Shown piece by piece: positions 54,039 to 61,731 of a stretch of 64,000 bases of DNA. Each line of letters starts with the position of its first letter. Within the stretch, counting starts at the first letter, position 1. A program made the position numbers and the translations under genes. The notes below the pieces were generated by a model, which was not told the DNA's origin, did not search any database, and saw only the letters and a program-made list of their open reading frames with translations. The stretch covers positions 62,001-126,000 of the forward strand of contig CAZLBP010000001.1 in NCBI GenBank assembly GCA_964557855.1. The letters are read 5' to 3'. Source of the stretch: JAJRZL01 sp964557855. GTDB taxonomy: Bacteria; Zixibacteria; MSB-5A5; GN15; FEB-12.

Positions 54039-55511
54039 TTATTCATCAGTATCTTTATTTGCCTCCAGGAGCGCAAGCAATCTTTTTCGCGGCAAATCGA
54101 TACGAAAACGCGCCCCTTCCCCTTTTTTCGACTGTACCGTGATCTTACCGCCGTGCTCCTGAATGATCTTGCGTGTGGTCAGCAAGCCCAGCCCGGTACC
54201 CTGCCCGCCTTTGGTCGTGAAGAAGGTGGTGAAAATCTTCTTCTTGATGTCATAGTCGATACCGCTGCCGTTGTCAGCCACTTCGAATACGAGGTTGTTT
54301 TGCTCCTTACGCGTCCGTATGACGACGAACGAGCCCTTTTTCTCGCTCATCTCACAGGCGTCGATAGCGTTGGAGACAAGGTTCGTGAGACAGGTGTGAA
54401 TGCCGTCCGGGTCCAGGGGAGCTTTCCTGACTTCGGGATCGAGCTCCGCGCGCAAATCGATGCCGTTTTGCTGAGCGATGTCTTTGTACAGCTTCAGGAT
54501 TTCCTCAACCAACTGATTCGGTTCCACCCACCTCACTTCCGGCAGGCGGCCTTTGGCAAAACTGAGGAAGTCCTTGACCAGAGTCGTAGTCTTGTCGAAG
54601 TTTCGCTCCAGCATCTCCCACCCTTGCTCTATCATCTCCTTGTCATCTTTCTGCAATCCCATGCTCACTATGTACTTGCCGCCTTCAAGTCCCATCAGGA
54701 TGTTCTTGACGCTGTGCGCCAAACCGGCTACCGTCTGGCCGACCGCGGCCAATCGCTCCGCCTCGAGCATCTCGCTTTCCAGCTTCTTGAGCTCGGTGAT
54801 GTCGTTCGAGATTTCTATCACATGAGAGACTTTGCGCCCGGCTCGGGTCAGGGGGGTGGTAGTAACACTGTAATGTGTCTTGTCTCCTTTCCTGCTGACC
54901 CCGACCTGGCTTGATTTGTGCACCTTGCCGTCTTTGAAAGTCTGGGCGGCCGGACAGTGGGGGCATTTGCGTTTGCGGCGTTTGTAAACTTCATAGCAAT
55001 GCCGTCCCACCAGATGGCCGAATTTCTCCCGAAAGGCGTCATTGGCACGGATTATGCGGAAATCCTCGTCTATCACCGTTATATAGCAGGGGACGCGGTC
55101 AAACAGAAGCTGGTATTCCTGTTGCCAACTGGTCGGCTGAGTTACATCGGTGGACATCTCTATAACGTATTTTACCGGCCCATCGGGTGATTCTCGCAAC
55201 GGTGAGGAATGGACCACGTAGTGCGTGCGGCGACCCTTCTTATCGAAACCGGTTTCATCCGTGACGCGCTGCAATCCATCCTCAAAGGTGGTCATGGTCA
55301 GACAGTGCCGGCAGGGCTTGTCCGATTTCTTATAGACCTGGAAACACTTCTTCTTGCGCCAGTTGCCGAAACAGGACGTAAACGCTTTGTTGGCCTTAAT
55401 GATATTGTAGTCCCGATCAATAATGGCAATATTGAACGGCATTTGTTCGAAGATTTCATGCTGGTACCACGACGAATCATCATTGGCTATATGTTCTTTC
55501 TGCTTAGCCAC
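54039..55511 (-). CDS. PAS-domain histidine kinase
   Basis: The 490-residue kinase starts with a GTG that overlaps the upstream regulator gene by 8 bases. It has two PAS domains (about residues 20-125 and 135-240), each with a similar Cys-rich stretch: KKCFQVYKKSDKPCRHCLTM and RHCYEVYKRRKRKCPHCPAA. The phospho-acceptor His is in VAGLAHSVKNILMGLEGG; N, G1 and G2 boxes (NAIDACEM, VADNGSGIDYDIKKKIF, TTKGGQGTGLGL) are intact. The repeated CxxC suggests a metal or redox-sensing PAS pair. There is no membrane segment, so it is cytoplasmic. It lies between two response regulators. Confidence 0.92.
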   Translation of the reverse strand: MAKQKEHIANDDSSWYQHEIFEQMPFNIAIIDRDYNIIKANKAFTSCFGNWRKKKCFQVYKKSDKPCRHCLTMTTFEDGLQRVTDETGFDKKGRRTHYVVHSSPLRESPDGPVKYVIEMSTDVTQPTSWQQEYQLLFDRVPCYITVIDEDFRIIRANDAFREKFGHLVGRHCYEVYKRRKRKCPHCPAAQTFKDGKVHKSSQVGVSRKGDKTHYSVTTTPLTRAGRKVSHVIEISNDITELKKLESEMLEAERLAAVGQTVAGLAHSVKNILMGLEGGKYIVSMGLQKDDKEMIEQGWEMLERNFDKTTTLVKDFLSFAKGRLPEVRWVEPNQLVEEILKLYKDIAQQNGIDLRAELDPEVRKAPLDPDGIHTCLTNLVSNAIDACEMSEKKGSFVVIRTRKEQNNLVFEVADNGSGIDYDIKKKIFTTFFTTKGGQGTGLGLLTTRKIIQEHGGKITVQSKKGEGARFRIDLPRKRLLALLEANKDTDE

Positions 55512-55932
55512 GAGATTTAGCCTTCCTGTGTTTTGATGATTCCGAATTGTTGAGCAGTTTTCTCACCGCGGCCAGGAATTCATCGATCATGATCGGTTTT
55601 TCGAAGAAGCGGTCGGGGGGCGGTATTCTGGTGTCCGGCAAAAAGGACCGAAAGTCAAATTCGCCGCTCTGGACCACGCCGCTGATTATGATCACCGGGA
55701 TTTTGCGCAGAAGCGGCTTTTCCTTGAGATGCTGGTAGAGGGCGATGCCGGAGCGCTTGGGCATCATGATATCCAGGCAGACCAGATCCGGGATACTGGT
55801 CGCAATCAGCTTTTCGGCCTGACCGACACTTTCGGCCGAGAGCACGGCATAGCCGTGCTGCTCCAGTAGCGTCTGCAAATACAGGTTCACATCGGGTTCA
55901 TCGTCAACGATCAGAATGAGTTTATCGGACAA
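55504..55932 (-). CDS. Response regulator receiver protein
   Basis: The 142-residue single-domain receiver has DDEPDVNLYLQTLL, acceptor Asp in DLVCLDIMMPKRSGIALY, VIIISG and FFEKPIMIDEFLAAV. It has no output domain, so it may work in a phosphorelay or bind another protein. It starts 3 bases before the stop of the NrfD-cytochrome gene and overlaps the kinase start, so all three signalling genes appear to be in the same operon as the redox complex. Confidence 0.9.
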   Translation of the reverse strand: MSDKLILIVDDEPDVNLYLQTLLEQHGYAVLSAESVGQAEKLIATSIPDLVCLDIMMPKRSGIALYQHLKEKPLLRKIPVIIISGVVQSGEFDFRSFLPDTRIPPPDRFFEKPIMIDEFLAAVRKLLNNSESSKHRKAKSRG

Positions 55933-55934
55933 CG

Positions 55935-57803
55935 CTATTCACCGTTCCTTTCCACGGCTACGCCCGGCATAACCACATGATTGAAGTATGGTCGTTGCAG
56001 CTGGTCCTGGACATCGGTCTGCAGGTAATCCGGCGCCGGCGTCGTGTGACAGGTGCCGCAGAGCGCCAGGCTGTCACGTCCGACCAGTTCCTGCGCTATC
56101 TCACGATGGCATGTGACACACAGTTCATGCATGGCGTCGGTATAGGCGGGGGCTGTGTAGTCGTTCACCTTGATGACGGCGCCGGTTGGGACCAAATCTT
56201 TGTGGCAGGCATCACAGGTCTTGGCGCTTTCGACAGTTCGCAGCTTATCCGGCTCATGACAGGTCTGACAGGCGATATTGCCGCCGCTCGGGGAGGCGTG
56301 CCAGTCATGTCTGAAAGCGTCCGACTCGACGTACATCTGACGGTGACAGGTATAGCAGCCGCTCTGCGCATCCATAGGCAGATTCATGTGATGGCAGCGA
56401 ACACAGGATTCCTTCTGCCCCAGGGTGTCGATGTGGAATTGATGCTTGAAAGCCACGCCATAGCCGTCTCGATTGCCGTCGACAAACAGCGTATCACCTC
56501 CGCGTGCGGCTCGCACCGGTACCTCGGCGACGCCCTCGCTTTTGATCCTGTCACCCGGCATCAGCGCCAGTCCCAATGCCAGAGCCAGGATAAACGCCAG
56601 CGTGTATTTGGTCCTGGCGGCTACAAACGGCGTCCCCAGCCAGACTTCTCCGGCGCGGCTGAAAACCGGCCGGCCGTGCGGCTCACTCTCGAGTTCCACC
56701 GGCTGTTTTTCCCAAATGTGCAGCTTCTCTACGGCGAAGAGGAACACGAGCACCATCGTTGAGACAACCGCCGCACTAACCGCAAATTCCATCCAGGAGG
56801 GGAAATACGCTTCGCCGGTGATACTCACCATAGTCAGGCCGCCCACGTTAATGCGGTTGAAGACCATTCCAAAAACCACCAAACCACTGCCGATCCACTG
56901 ACCAGCGAGGCTGTGACGGGATTTGGGTATGGCGAAAATGATGATGGGAATAACTGCCATGATCAGGCTTTCGGCAATGAAGAGGAAACCCTCCCGGGAA
57001 CCGGCGAATATCAGTCCGAGCTCACCGGCGAGGATGATATCGGTGAAGCGCACCACCAGGAATAATCCCAATACCCAAATGGCTGCTTTGCAGAGTTTGG
57101 CCACCAGGCCGGTATTTTGCCCGCGACGATACAGCCAGTGGGAAACAAGGCTCTCGAAGCTGACCATCATCATACCGAGCGCCACGGCCGAAATGAAGAA
57201 GAGCACCGGCAAAATGCCGGTGTACCAGAGGGGATGCAGTTTGAAGGGCATGATCAGAAACAGGGAGCCGAGGGAGGACTGGTGCAAGGTGGATAGCATA
57301 ATCCCCAACAGGACAAAGACGAAGCGGAATCTCATCAGGAAATTGCGGACCCTGGCATACCTACTGCTTTCCTCCAACGGTACCGGACTGAATTCGAGCA
57401 AGAGAACCGTGGTATAGAGCATGACACACCAGCCGACCTCGAACAGAGGCGAATGGGGGTTCCAGTAGATCATCATATGCCAGATATTCCACGGCAAGCC
57501 GAGATCGACCAACAGAGAGAGTACAACGGCAATGTACCCGAGGAACGCCGTCAGAACGGCCGGTCGCACCAGCGGCTGAAACTCCTCTCGTTTCAAAATA
57601 TAGAATATGGCTGTCATCACGAAGCCGCCGGCAGCCAGAGCGACGCCGCCCATGACATCGAACCCGATCCACAGTCCCCAGGGAGTCGTGTCCGTTAAGT
57701 TGGTCGTGACACCCAGTCCGAAGATATATCTGGTAATTGCCACCGCCAGGCCGAGGCCGGTGATGGCCCAGAGAATCGATTTAACTACATGTACCCGGTT
57801 CAT
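55935..57803 (-). CDS. NrfD-like membrane subunit fused to a hexahaem cytochrome c domain
   Basis: The 622-residue protein has an N-terminal NrfD/PsrC membrane part (about residues 1-385, 9-10 helices; TPWGLWIGFDVMGGVALAAGGF, LPWNIWHMMIYWNPHSPLFEVGW, FRINVGGLTMVSITGEAYFPSWMEF) that should handle quinone. A further helix at about 415-432 precedes a periplasmic domain with six CxxCH haem motifs near residues 467, 483, 512, 530, 562 and 582. In DsrMKJOP and Hmc complexes NrfD (DsrP/HmcC) and the cytochrome (DsrJ/HmcA) are separate proteins, so a fusion is notable. It lies 3 bases after the ferredoxin stop. Confidence 0.9.
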   Translation of the reverse strand: MNRVHVVKSILWAITGLGLAVAITRYIFGLGVTTNLTDTTPWGLWIGFDVMGGVALAAGGFVMTAIFYILKREEFQPLVRPAVLTAFLGYIAVVLSLLVDLGLPWNIWHMMIYWNPHSPLFEVGWCVMLYTTVLLLEFSPVPLEESSRYARVRNFLMRFRFVFVLLGIMLSTLHQSSLGSLFLIMPFKLHPLWYTGILPVLFFISAVALGMMMVSFESLVSHWLYRRGQNTGLVAKLCKAAIWVLGLFLVVRFTDIILAGELGLIFAGSREGFLFIAESLIMAVIPIIIFAIPKSRHSLAGQWIGSGLVVFGMVFNRINVGGLTMVSITGEAYFPSWMEFAVSAAVVSTMVLVFLFAVEKLHIWEKQPVELESEPHGRPVFSRAGEVWLGTPFVAARTKYTLAFILALALGLALMPGDRIKSEGVAEVPVRAARGGDTLFVDGNRDGYGVAFKHQFHIDTLGQKESCVRCHHMNLPMDAQSGCYTCHRQMYVESDAFRHDWHASPSGGNIACQTCHEPDKLRTVESAKTCDACHKDLVPTGAVIKVNDYTAPAYTDAMHELCVTCHREIAQELVGRDSLALCGTCHTTPAPDYLQTDVQDQLQRPYFNHVVMPGVAVERNGE

Positions 57804-57806
57804 GAT

Positions 57807-58568
57807 CTATGCCTCGCTTTCTTCCTCGGGGTCGGACTGGAGTTTCTGCCGACGCTTGACTATCCAGTTGAGTCCCAGCATGAAGGCGCCCATACTGACG
57901 AATACCGGTGGCACGGATCTCATCGCCGGTTCTGTCAGATGGGGCAACGCTGTTACCAGATTGGGTTGATAGGACAGGAAGCCGAGATCGATGTCAGAAA
58001 CATAGAGCACGGATGTGCCCCCGACTTCATGTTCACCCCAGACTTGGTCTTTATATTTGCCGGGATTCTGTTTGATGCGACGATGCGCTTCTTTTAGCAA
58101 ATCCTCTCGCGTTCCGAATATGGTAGCCTGGGTGGGACAGGCCTTGGTACAAGCGGGTTGTTCACCGTCCTTGATTTTCTCATAGCACATGATGCATTTG
58201 CGGACGTAGGGTACGGCTTCGTCCCAGTCATAGCGCGGGATACCGAACGGACAGGCCATCATACAATAGCGGCACCCGATACATTTATCGCGGTCATAGA
58301 CGACCGCGCCGAGTTCGGTCTTGTGCAGAGCGCCTACCGGGCAGGCTGTGGCGCAGGCCGGTTCCAAACAATGGCGGCATTGCTTTCGGATGAACTTCTC
58401 ACCAGGTTTCTGGAGCACCGAGGTCCAGTTGTTGGCCGAGAGGCCGTCGTTTTTCTGCCAGGTGCGCGGGACTTCGGTTTCCAGACCATACGTCGACTTG
58501 CACGCCGCCACGCATTCCAGGCATCCGATGCATTTGGTTGTATCCGTAAGTATGGCTCGGTTTGTCAT
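57807..58568 (-). CDS. 4Fe-4S ferredoxin-type electron transfer subunit with C-terminal membrane anchor
   Basis: The 253-residue protein has four cluster motifs: KCIGCLECVAACK, CRHCLEPACATACPVGAL, CIGCRYCMMACPFGIP and CIMCYEKIKDGEQPACTKACP. This is the DsrO/HmcB/NrfC pattern. There is no Tat signal; a hydrophobic stretch (FVSMGAFMLGLNWIV) near residue 230 may anchor it to the membrane, giving a HmcB-like layout. The start overlaps the NarI-like stop by 4 bases. It should carry electrons between the NrfD-type and NarI/HdrD-type subunits. Confidence 0.92.
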   Translation of the reverse strand: MTNRAILTDTTKCIGCLECVAACKSTYGLETEVPRTWQKNDGLSANNWTSVLQKPGEKFIRKQCRHCLEPACATACPVGALHKTELGAVVYDRDKCIGCRYCMMACPFGIPRYDWDEAVPYVRKCIMCYEKIKDGEQPACTKACPTQATIFGTREDLLKEAHRRIKQNPGKYKDQVWGEHEVGGTSVLYVSDIDLGFLSYQPNLVTALPHLTEPAMRSVPPVFVSMGAFMLGLNWIVKRRQKLQSDPEEESEA

Positions 58569-59269
58569 ACCTTGGCTCCTTTCTTGCCGAGCGTGGCGCA
58601 GACGTCGTCATCGACCGAGGCCGGGAATTTCCAGGCAACCGCACTGACCATTTGCGACAGCGGCATCAGGACGCAGTGGGCAATCTTGGTAAATGGAATG
58701 AGCACGAAAATCAATTCGCCCGACAGCACATGTATCAACATGAAAGCCTGATACGCGGCGGGGCTGACTCCTAGATGAGCGCAGACGTAGCCGGAAATGA
58801 ACGGTACAATGAGCAGCAGCGGCCACAGGTAATCCTGTTTCCGACTCAGGTAACGGGCATTACGGCTGGCGACTCGCCCCAGAAAGAGCAGGAGACCGGT
58901 CGCAATGGTTATTATTGTCAGCCACTCCGCCCAGGCTCGCGGCAGCGTGACCCAGCTTATACCAAGACCCTGTTCCCACAGGCGGACATGCGCGTACAGG
59001 AATATCGGCACCACGAGCAGACCTATATGGAAAAGTATAGCGACTATACTGTATAGCGGCCGGTGATGGGCGACTCTTTTGACGGGGATCAGCCATTCAA
59101 TCGTGCGCGTGATAGCGGCACCCCACGGAACGTTTTTGTCTCCGGCTCGGCGGTACGCTTCTACCAACCCCCATATATCAAGCACCAGGATGCGGAGCAA
59201 ACCCAGCACCATAACGGCAAACGTCAGGCGAAAGAGAGGACCGCGAGCAAAATCCAGAAAAGCTTCCAT
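58565..59269 (-). CDS. NarI/DsrM/HmcE-like membrane cytochrome b subunit
   Basis: The 234-residue protein has five hydrophobic helices and the gamma-subunit pattern of this family (FLDFARGPLFRLTFAVMVLGLLRI, HHRPLYSIVAILFHIGLLVVPIFLYAHV, FMLIHVLSGELIFVLIPFTKIAHCVLMPLSQ). The repeated His residues in the helices are candidate haem b ligands. It overlaps both neighbours (TAATG with the HdrD-like gene, ATGA with the ferredoxin gene). It corresponds to DsrM or HmcE and should transfer electrons between quinone and the HdrD-like subunit. Confidence 0.9.
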   Translation of the reverse strand: MEAFLDFARGPLFRLTFAVMVLGLLRILVLDIWGLVEAYRRAGDKNVPWGAAITRTIEWLIPVKRVAHHRPLYSIVAILFHIGLLVVPIFLYAHVRLWEQGLGISWVTLPRAWAEWLTIITIATGLLLFLGRVASRNARYLSRKQDYLWPLLLIVPFISGYVCAHLGVSPAAYQAFMLIHVLSGELIFVLIPFTKIAHCVLMPLSQMVSAVAWKFPASVDDDVCATLGKKGAKV

Positions 59270-60726
59270 TAGTTATCACTCTCCTTGGTTAAACTGACGG
59301 GTTCCGGCACGTTGTCAAAGATGATTGCTTTGTAGAGGAGATCGTGCAGACCGACGATTTCACAATCGACACCTTGATCTTCCATCAGTTCGCGAAGTTG
59401 TTTTTTGCAGTTGGCACAAGGGGCCACACAGTACTTGGCGCCGGTAGCCCGGATTTGCTCGGCTTTTCGTTTACCGCCGATTGCGGTTCGGTAGGCCCGG
59501 ATCTCGTCTATCGACACTGTTCCGCCCCCGCCACCGCAACAGATGTTTTCTTCGCGGTTGGGTGTCATTTCAACGAAATCCGTACAGATCGCCTTCAGCA
59601 ACTCTCTGGGCTGATCGAGAATCCACTTCTGGCGCGCGATATTGCAGGGGTCGTGATAGGTGACGCGTTCCGGAATGGAGTTGGGCTGCAGTTTCAGTTT
59701 GCCGGCTTTCCAGGCGTCGTACGTATATTCCATGATGTTTATGACCGGCAGGGCCTGGTCACCGCCGCAATGCGTGGGAATGAAGTACTTGGCGCTGCGC
59801 GATGCATGGCCGCATTCACCGATCAGGATTTTCTGTCCTTTGAGGCGCCTCGTCTCGGCGTCAACTTTTTTGACGACCCGTTCCAGGATGCGATCGCTGT
59901 AGAACAGACCATAGTTGATGCCGTCGAAATATCCGGTGCCGATTGTCCAGGGATCACCGGTGGCGGTGAAAACAGCGGCAATTCCCATCAATGACTCGGC
60001 TTCCATGAGAAAGTCACTGACGGCGGGAAAGAAGACGTACTCGCGGCCTTCGACGTCCATCGGGAACTTGATATCGACACCCTTCTCTTCCTTCATGTCT
60101 TCCTCGAGGAACTCGAGTGTGTCGACCAGGGCCGGCACGGGTACCGCCGAGGTATTGCCGGTGGCGCCTTCGAGCTGCTCGCGCGTACTGACCACCAGCG
60201 CTCGTGGAGCGATACCGATTTCGCTCAGGATATATCGTCCCAGGTGGGTTATGAGGCCGTGATCGATACCGACCGGGCATTCCAGCGTGCAGCGCCGGCA
60301 GGCGGTACAGTTCCAGAACGACTCGGCCATTTCCTCGATCTTCGCGTCGGTCAGGTGGCCCGTCCCCAGCAATCTGCCGCGAAGTGATCCGGCCAGCGTG
60401 AAATGGCGACGGTAGACGGAAAGAAGCAGTTCCGAACGGTGGCAAGGGATGTCTTTTTCATCGCCCGTAGCTTCATAAATCTGGCAATTCGTGGCGCACC
60501 GGGAGCATTTGGCACTCATGCGGATGAAATGATCCAGCGCGAAGCGATAATTGGAATGTTTCAGTATGGCCGCGAATGCTTCCAGAAACCGTCGCGGTCG
60601 ATCGGCAACATCGAAGTCCTCAATGTGATAGCGAGTGTCCAGACGTTGCTTCTCGATCACCTCGGGTTTCTTGGTCGGTGCATATGCCTTCTGGCGTTCC
60701 TCAGGCGTAATGCGTGTTGTCCTCAT
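59269..60726 (-). CDS. HdrD/DsrK/HmcF-like Fe-S oxidoreductase
   Basis: The 485-residue protein has two cysteine-rich blocks in the N-terminal half (KCSRCATNCQIYEATGDEKDIPC and NCTACRRCTLECPVGIDHG) and the CCG-type catalytic motifs in the C-terminal half (HDPCNIARQKWILD, ENICCGGGGGTVSIDE, YCVAPCANCKKQL). These mark the HdrD-type (noncubane 4Fe-4S) subunits found in DsrK and HmcF, which reduce disulfides. It is the second gene of the operon, 27 bases after the NifX-like fusion gene. In relatives of DsrK the partner is a membrane cytochrome b, which is the next gene here. Confidence 0.92.
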   Translation of the reverse strand: MRTTRITPEERQKAYAPTKKPEVIEKQRLDTRYHIEDFDVADRPRRFLEAFAAILKHSNYRFALDHFIRMSAKCSRCATNCQIYEATGDEKDIPCHRSELLLSVYRRHFTLAGSLRGRLLGTGHLTDAKIEEMAESFWNCTACRRCTLECPVGIDHGLITHLGRYILSEIGIAPRALVVSTREQLEGATGNTSAVPVPALVDTLEFLEEDMKEEKGVDIKFPMDVEGREYVFFPAVSDFLMEAESLMGIAAVFTATGDPWTIGTGYFDGINYGLFYSDRILERVVKKVDAETRRLKGQKILIGECGHASRSAKYFIPTHCGGDQALPVINIMEYTYDAWKAGKLKLQPNSIPERVTYHDPCNIARQKWILDQPRELLKAICTDFVEMTPNREENICCGGGGGTVSIDEIRAYRTAIGGKRKAEQIRATGAKYCVAPCANCKKQLRELMEDQGVDCEIVGLHDLLYKAIIFDNVPEPVSLTKESDN

Positions 60727-60753
60727 GTTGTCTCCAAATATGTCATATTCCCA

Positions 60754-61530
60754 TTATTCTTTCGATTCACTTCTCTCTGAGGCATGCGACCCGGATGCCT
60801 TTTCATGACCGTCAATAATTCCCTGAAGGATTGGTATTTTTGACTTAAGCGGCCGCTCAGTGTCGTGAATGCCGGCATCGGGATCGATCAGTTCAACTCC
60901 GTATTCCTTGCAAAAGCGGACGATTTGTGATGAATAGGAGTGGACGTATACCCGGGCGTGGTAATTGGTCGTCGCGATCCGGTGCAGTTGAGCAATTTCC
61001 TGGTCGGACCGATACATATGCGCGCCGCAACAGATGGCGACCCGAACCGGCTTGTGACAGAGCGGACAGTTGATTTCCGCTATCAGATCGATGGGAAACG
61101 GCGCCTCGCCCTTTCTGCTTTTCACACTGTAGCCGTTGGCCTCGAACAGCTCCCGAGTCCAGCAAACGAGATCCTCCAACGGTATCAGGTCGTCGGTCTC
61201 GGCTGGCTCGATCGGTTCGGAATCGGATACTAGCGACCCGGACACGTACTTCTGAATTGCCCCGGTAACTGTGTCACAAACATTAGATATGACCGTCACA
61301 CCGGATGCCTGCAGAAGGTCACGATAAAACCCTTTGATTCCGTTGCAAATCAGGACATTGATCTTTTTGGCGCGAATGAACTGGATTCGGCCGTAGCCTT
61401 CGCAGCCTTCGCAAGGATATATCTTATGCGAGATTTCGGTTCCTTCTTCGACTGTCGAGACCAGAAAGCAGCCGGCGACTTCGAAACAGGGTGCGATTTC
61501 ATCATTAAATTTCGGCACAGCAATCAGCAT
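60754..61530 (-). CDS. NifX/NifB-like (Dinitrogenase Fe-Mo cofactor) domain protein with a Cys-rich C-terminal domain
   Basis: The 258-residue protein is started at the ATG at 61530, with GAGG 8 bases upstream. Residues about 1-105 form a NifX-type domain (MLIAVPKFNDEIAPCFEVAGCFLVST...GCEGYGRIQFIRAKKINVLICNGIKGFYRDLL). The C-terminal part has two pairs of cysteines near CPLCHKP and AICCGAHMYR, then SSQIVRFCKEYGVELIDPD. It could hold a metal or cluster. It is first in the redox operon, directly below a sigma-54 promoter. A related NifX-like gene starts at 63734, so the two may work together. Confidence 0.82.
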   Translation of the reverse strand: MLIAVPKFNDEIAPCFEVAGCFLVSTVEEGTEISHKIYPCEGCEGYGRIQFIRAKKINVLICNGIKGFYRDLLQASGVTVISNVCDTVTGAIQKYVSGSLVSDSEPIEPAETDDLIPLEDLVCWTRELFEANGYSVKSRKGEAPFPIDLIAEINCPLCHKPVRVAICCGAHMYRSDQEIAQLHRIATTNYHARVYVHSYSSQIVRFCKEYGVELIDPDAGIHDTERPLKSKIPILQGIIDGHEKASGSHASERSESKE

Positions 61531-61554
61531 ATAATAAACCTCGACGTTGCAGTA

Positions 61555-61572
61555 TTGCACACGCCGTGCCAA
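61555..61572 (-). promoter_or_regulatory. Sigma-54 (-24/-12) promoter for the redox operon
   Basis: On the minus strand it reads TTGGCACGGCGTGTGCAA. TGGCACG-N4-GTGC matches the sigma-54 consensus TGGCACG-N4-TTGC with one change; the invariant GG and GC are 10 bases apart. Transcription would start about 12 bases downstream, near 61545, giving a short leader to the ATG at 61530. An RpoN gene and an activator are both in the window. Confidence 0.8.
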
Positions 61573-61636
61573 TTGTGGCAACAGTCTATTTACTGATTGC
61601 GCTACAGTTACTTAATGATGTGAAAGAAATCTATAT

Positions 61637-61685
61637 GTTGCACTTTATGCAACGATTATTGTTGCGGTGCAACGGTTGGTGTTGC
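61637..61685. promoter_or_regulatory. Inverted GTTGC/GCAAC sites, probable activator binding sites
   Basis: GTTGCACTTTATGCAAC (61637-61653), GTTGCGGTGCAAC (61661-61673) and a half site GTTGC (61681-61685) lie roughly 70-130 bases upstream of the -12/-24 promoter. Such symmetric sites are where sigma-54 enhancer-binding proteins bind. The activator gene just upstream is the natural candidate (inference). Confidence 0.7.
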
Positions 61686-61731
61686 GGGGGGTGAGAGGGG
61701 TAGGGACGATGGTTTTGTCGGTAAATGACAA

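Noticed and set aside
53403..54914. A 503-residue open frame on the plus strand
   Set aside because: It is antisense to the histidine kinase and response regulator genes, whose domain motifs are clear; no homology seen in the translation.
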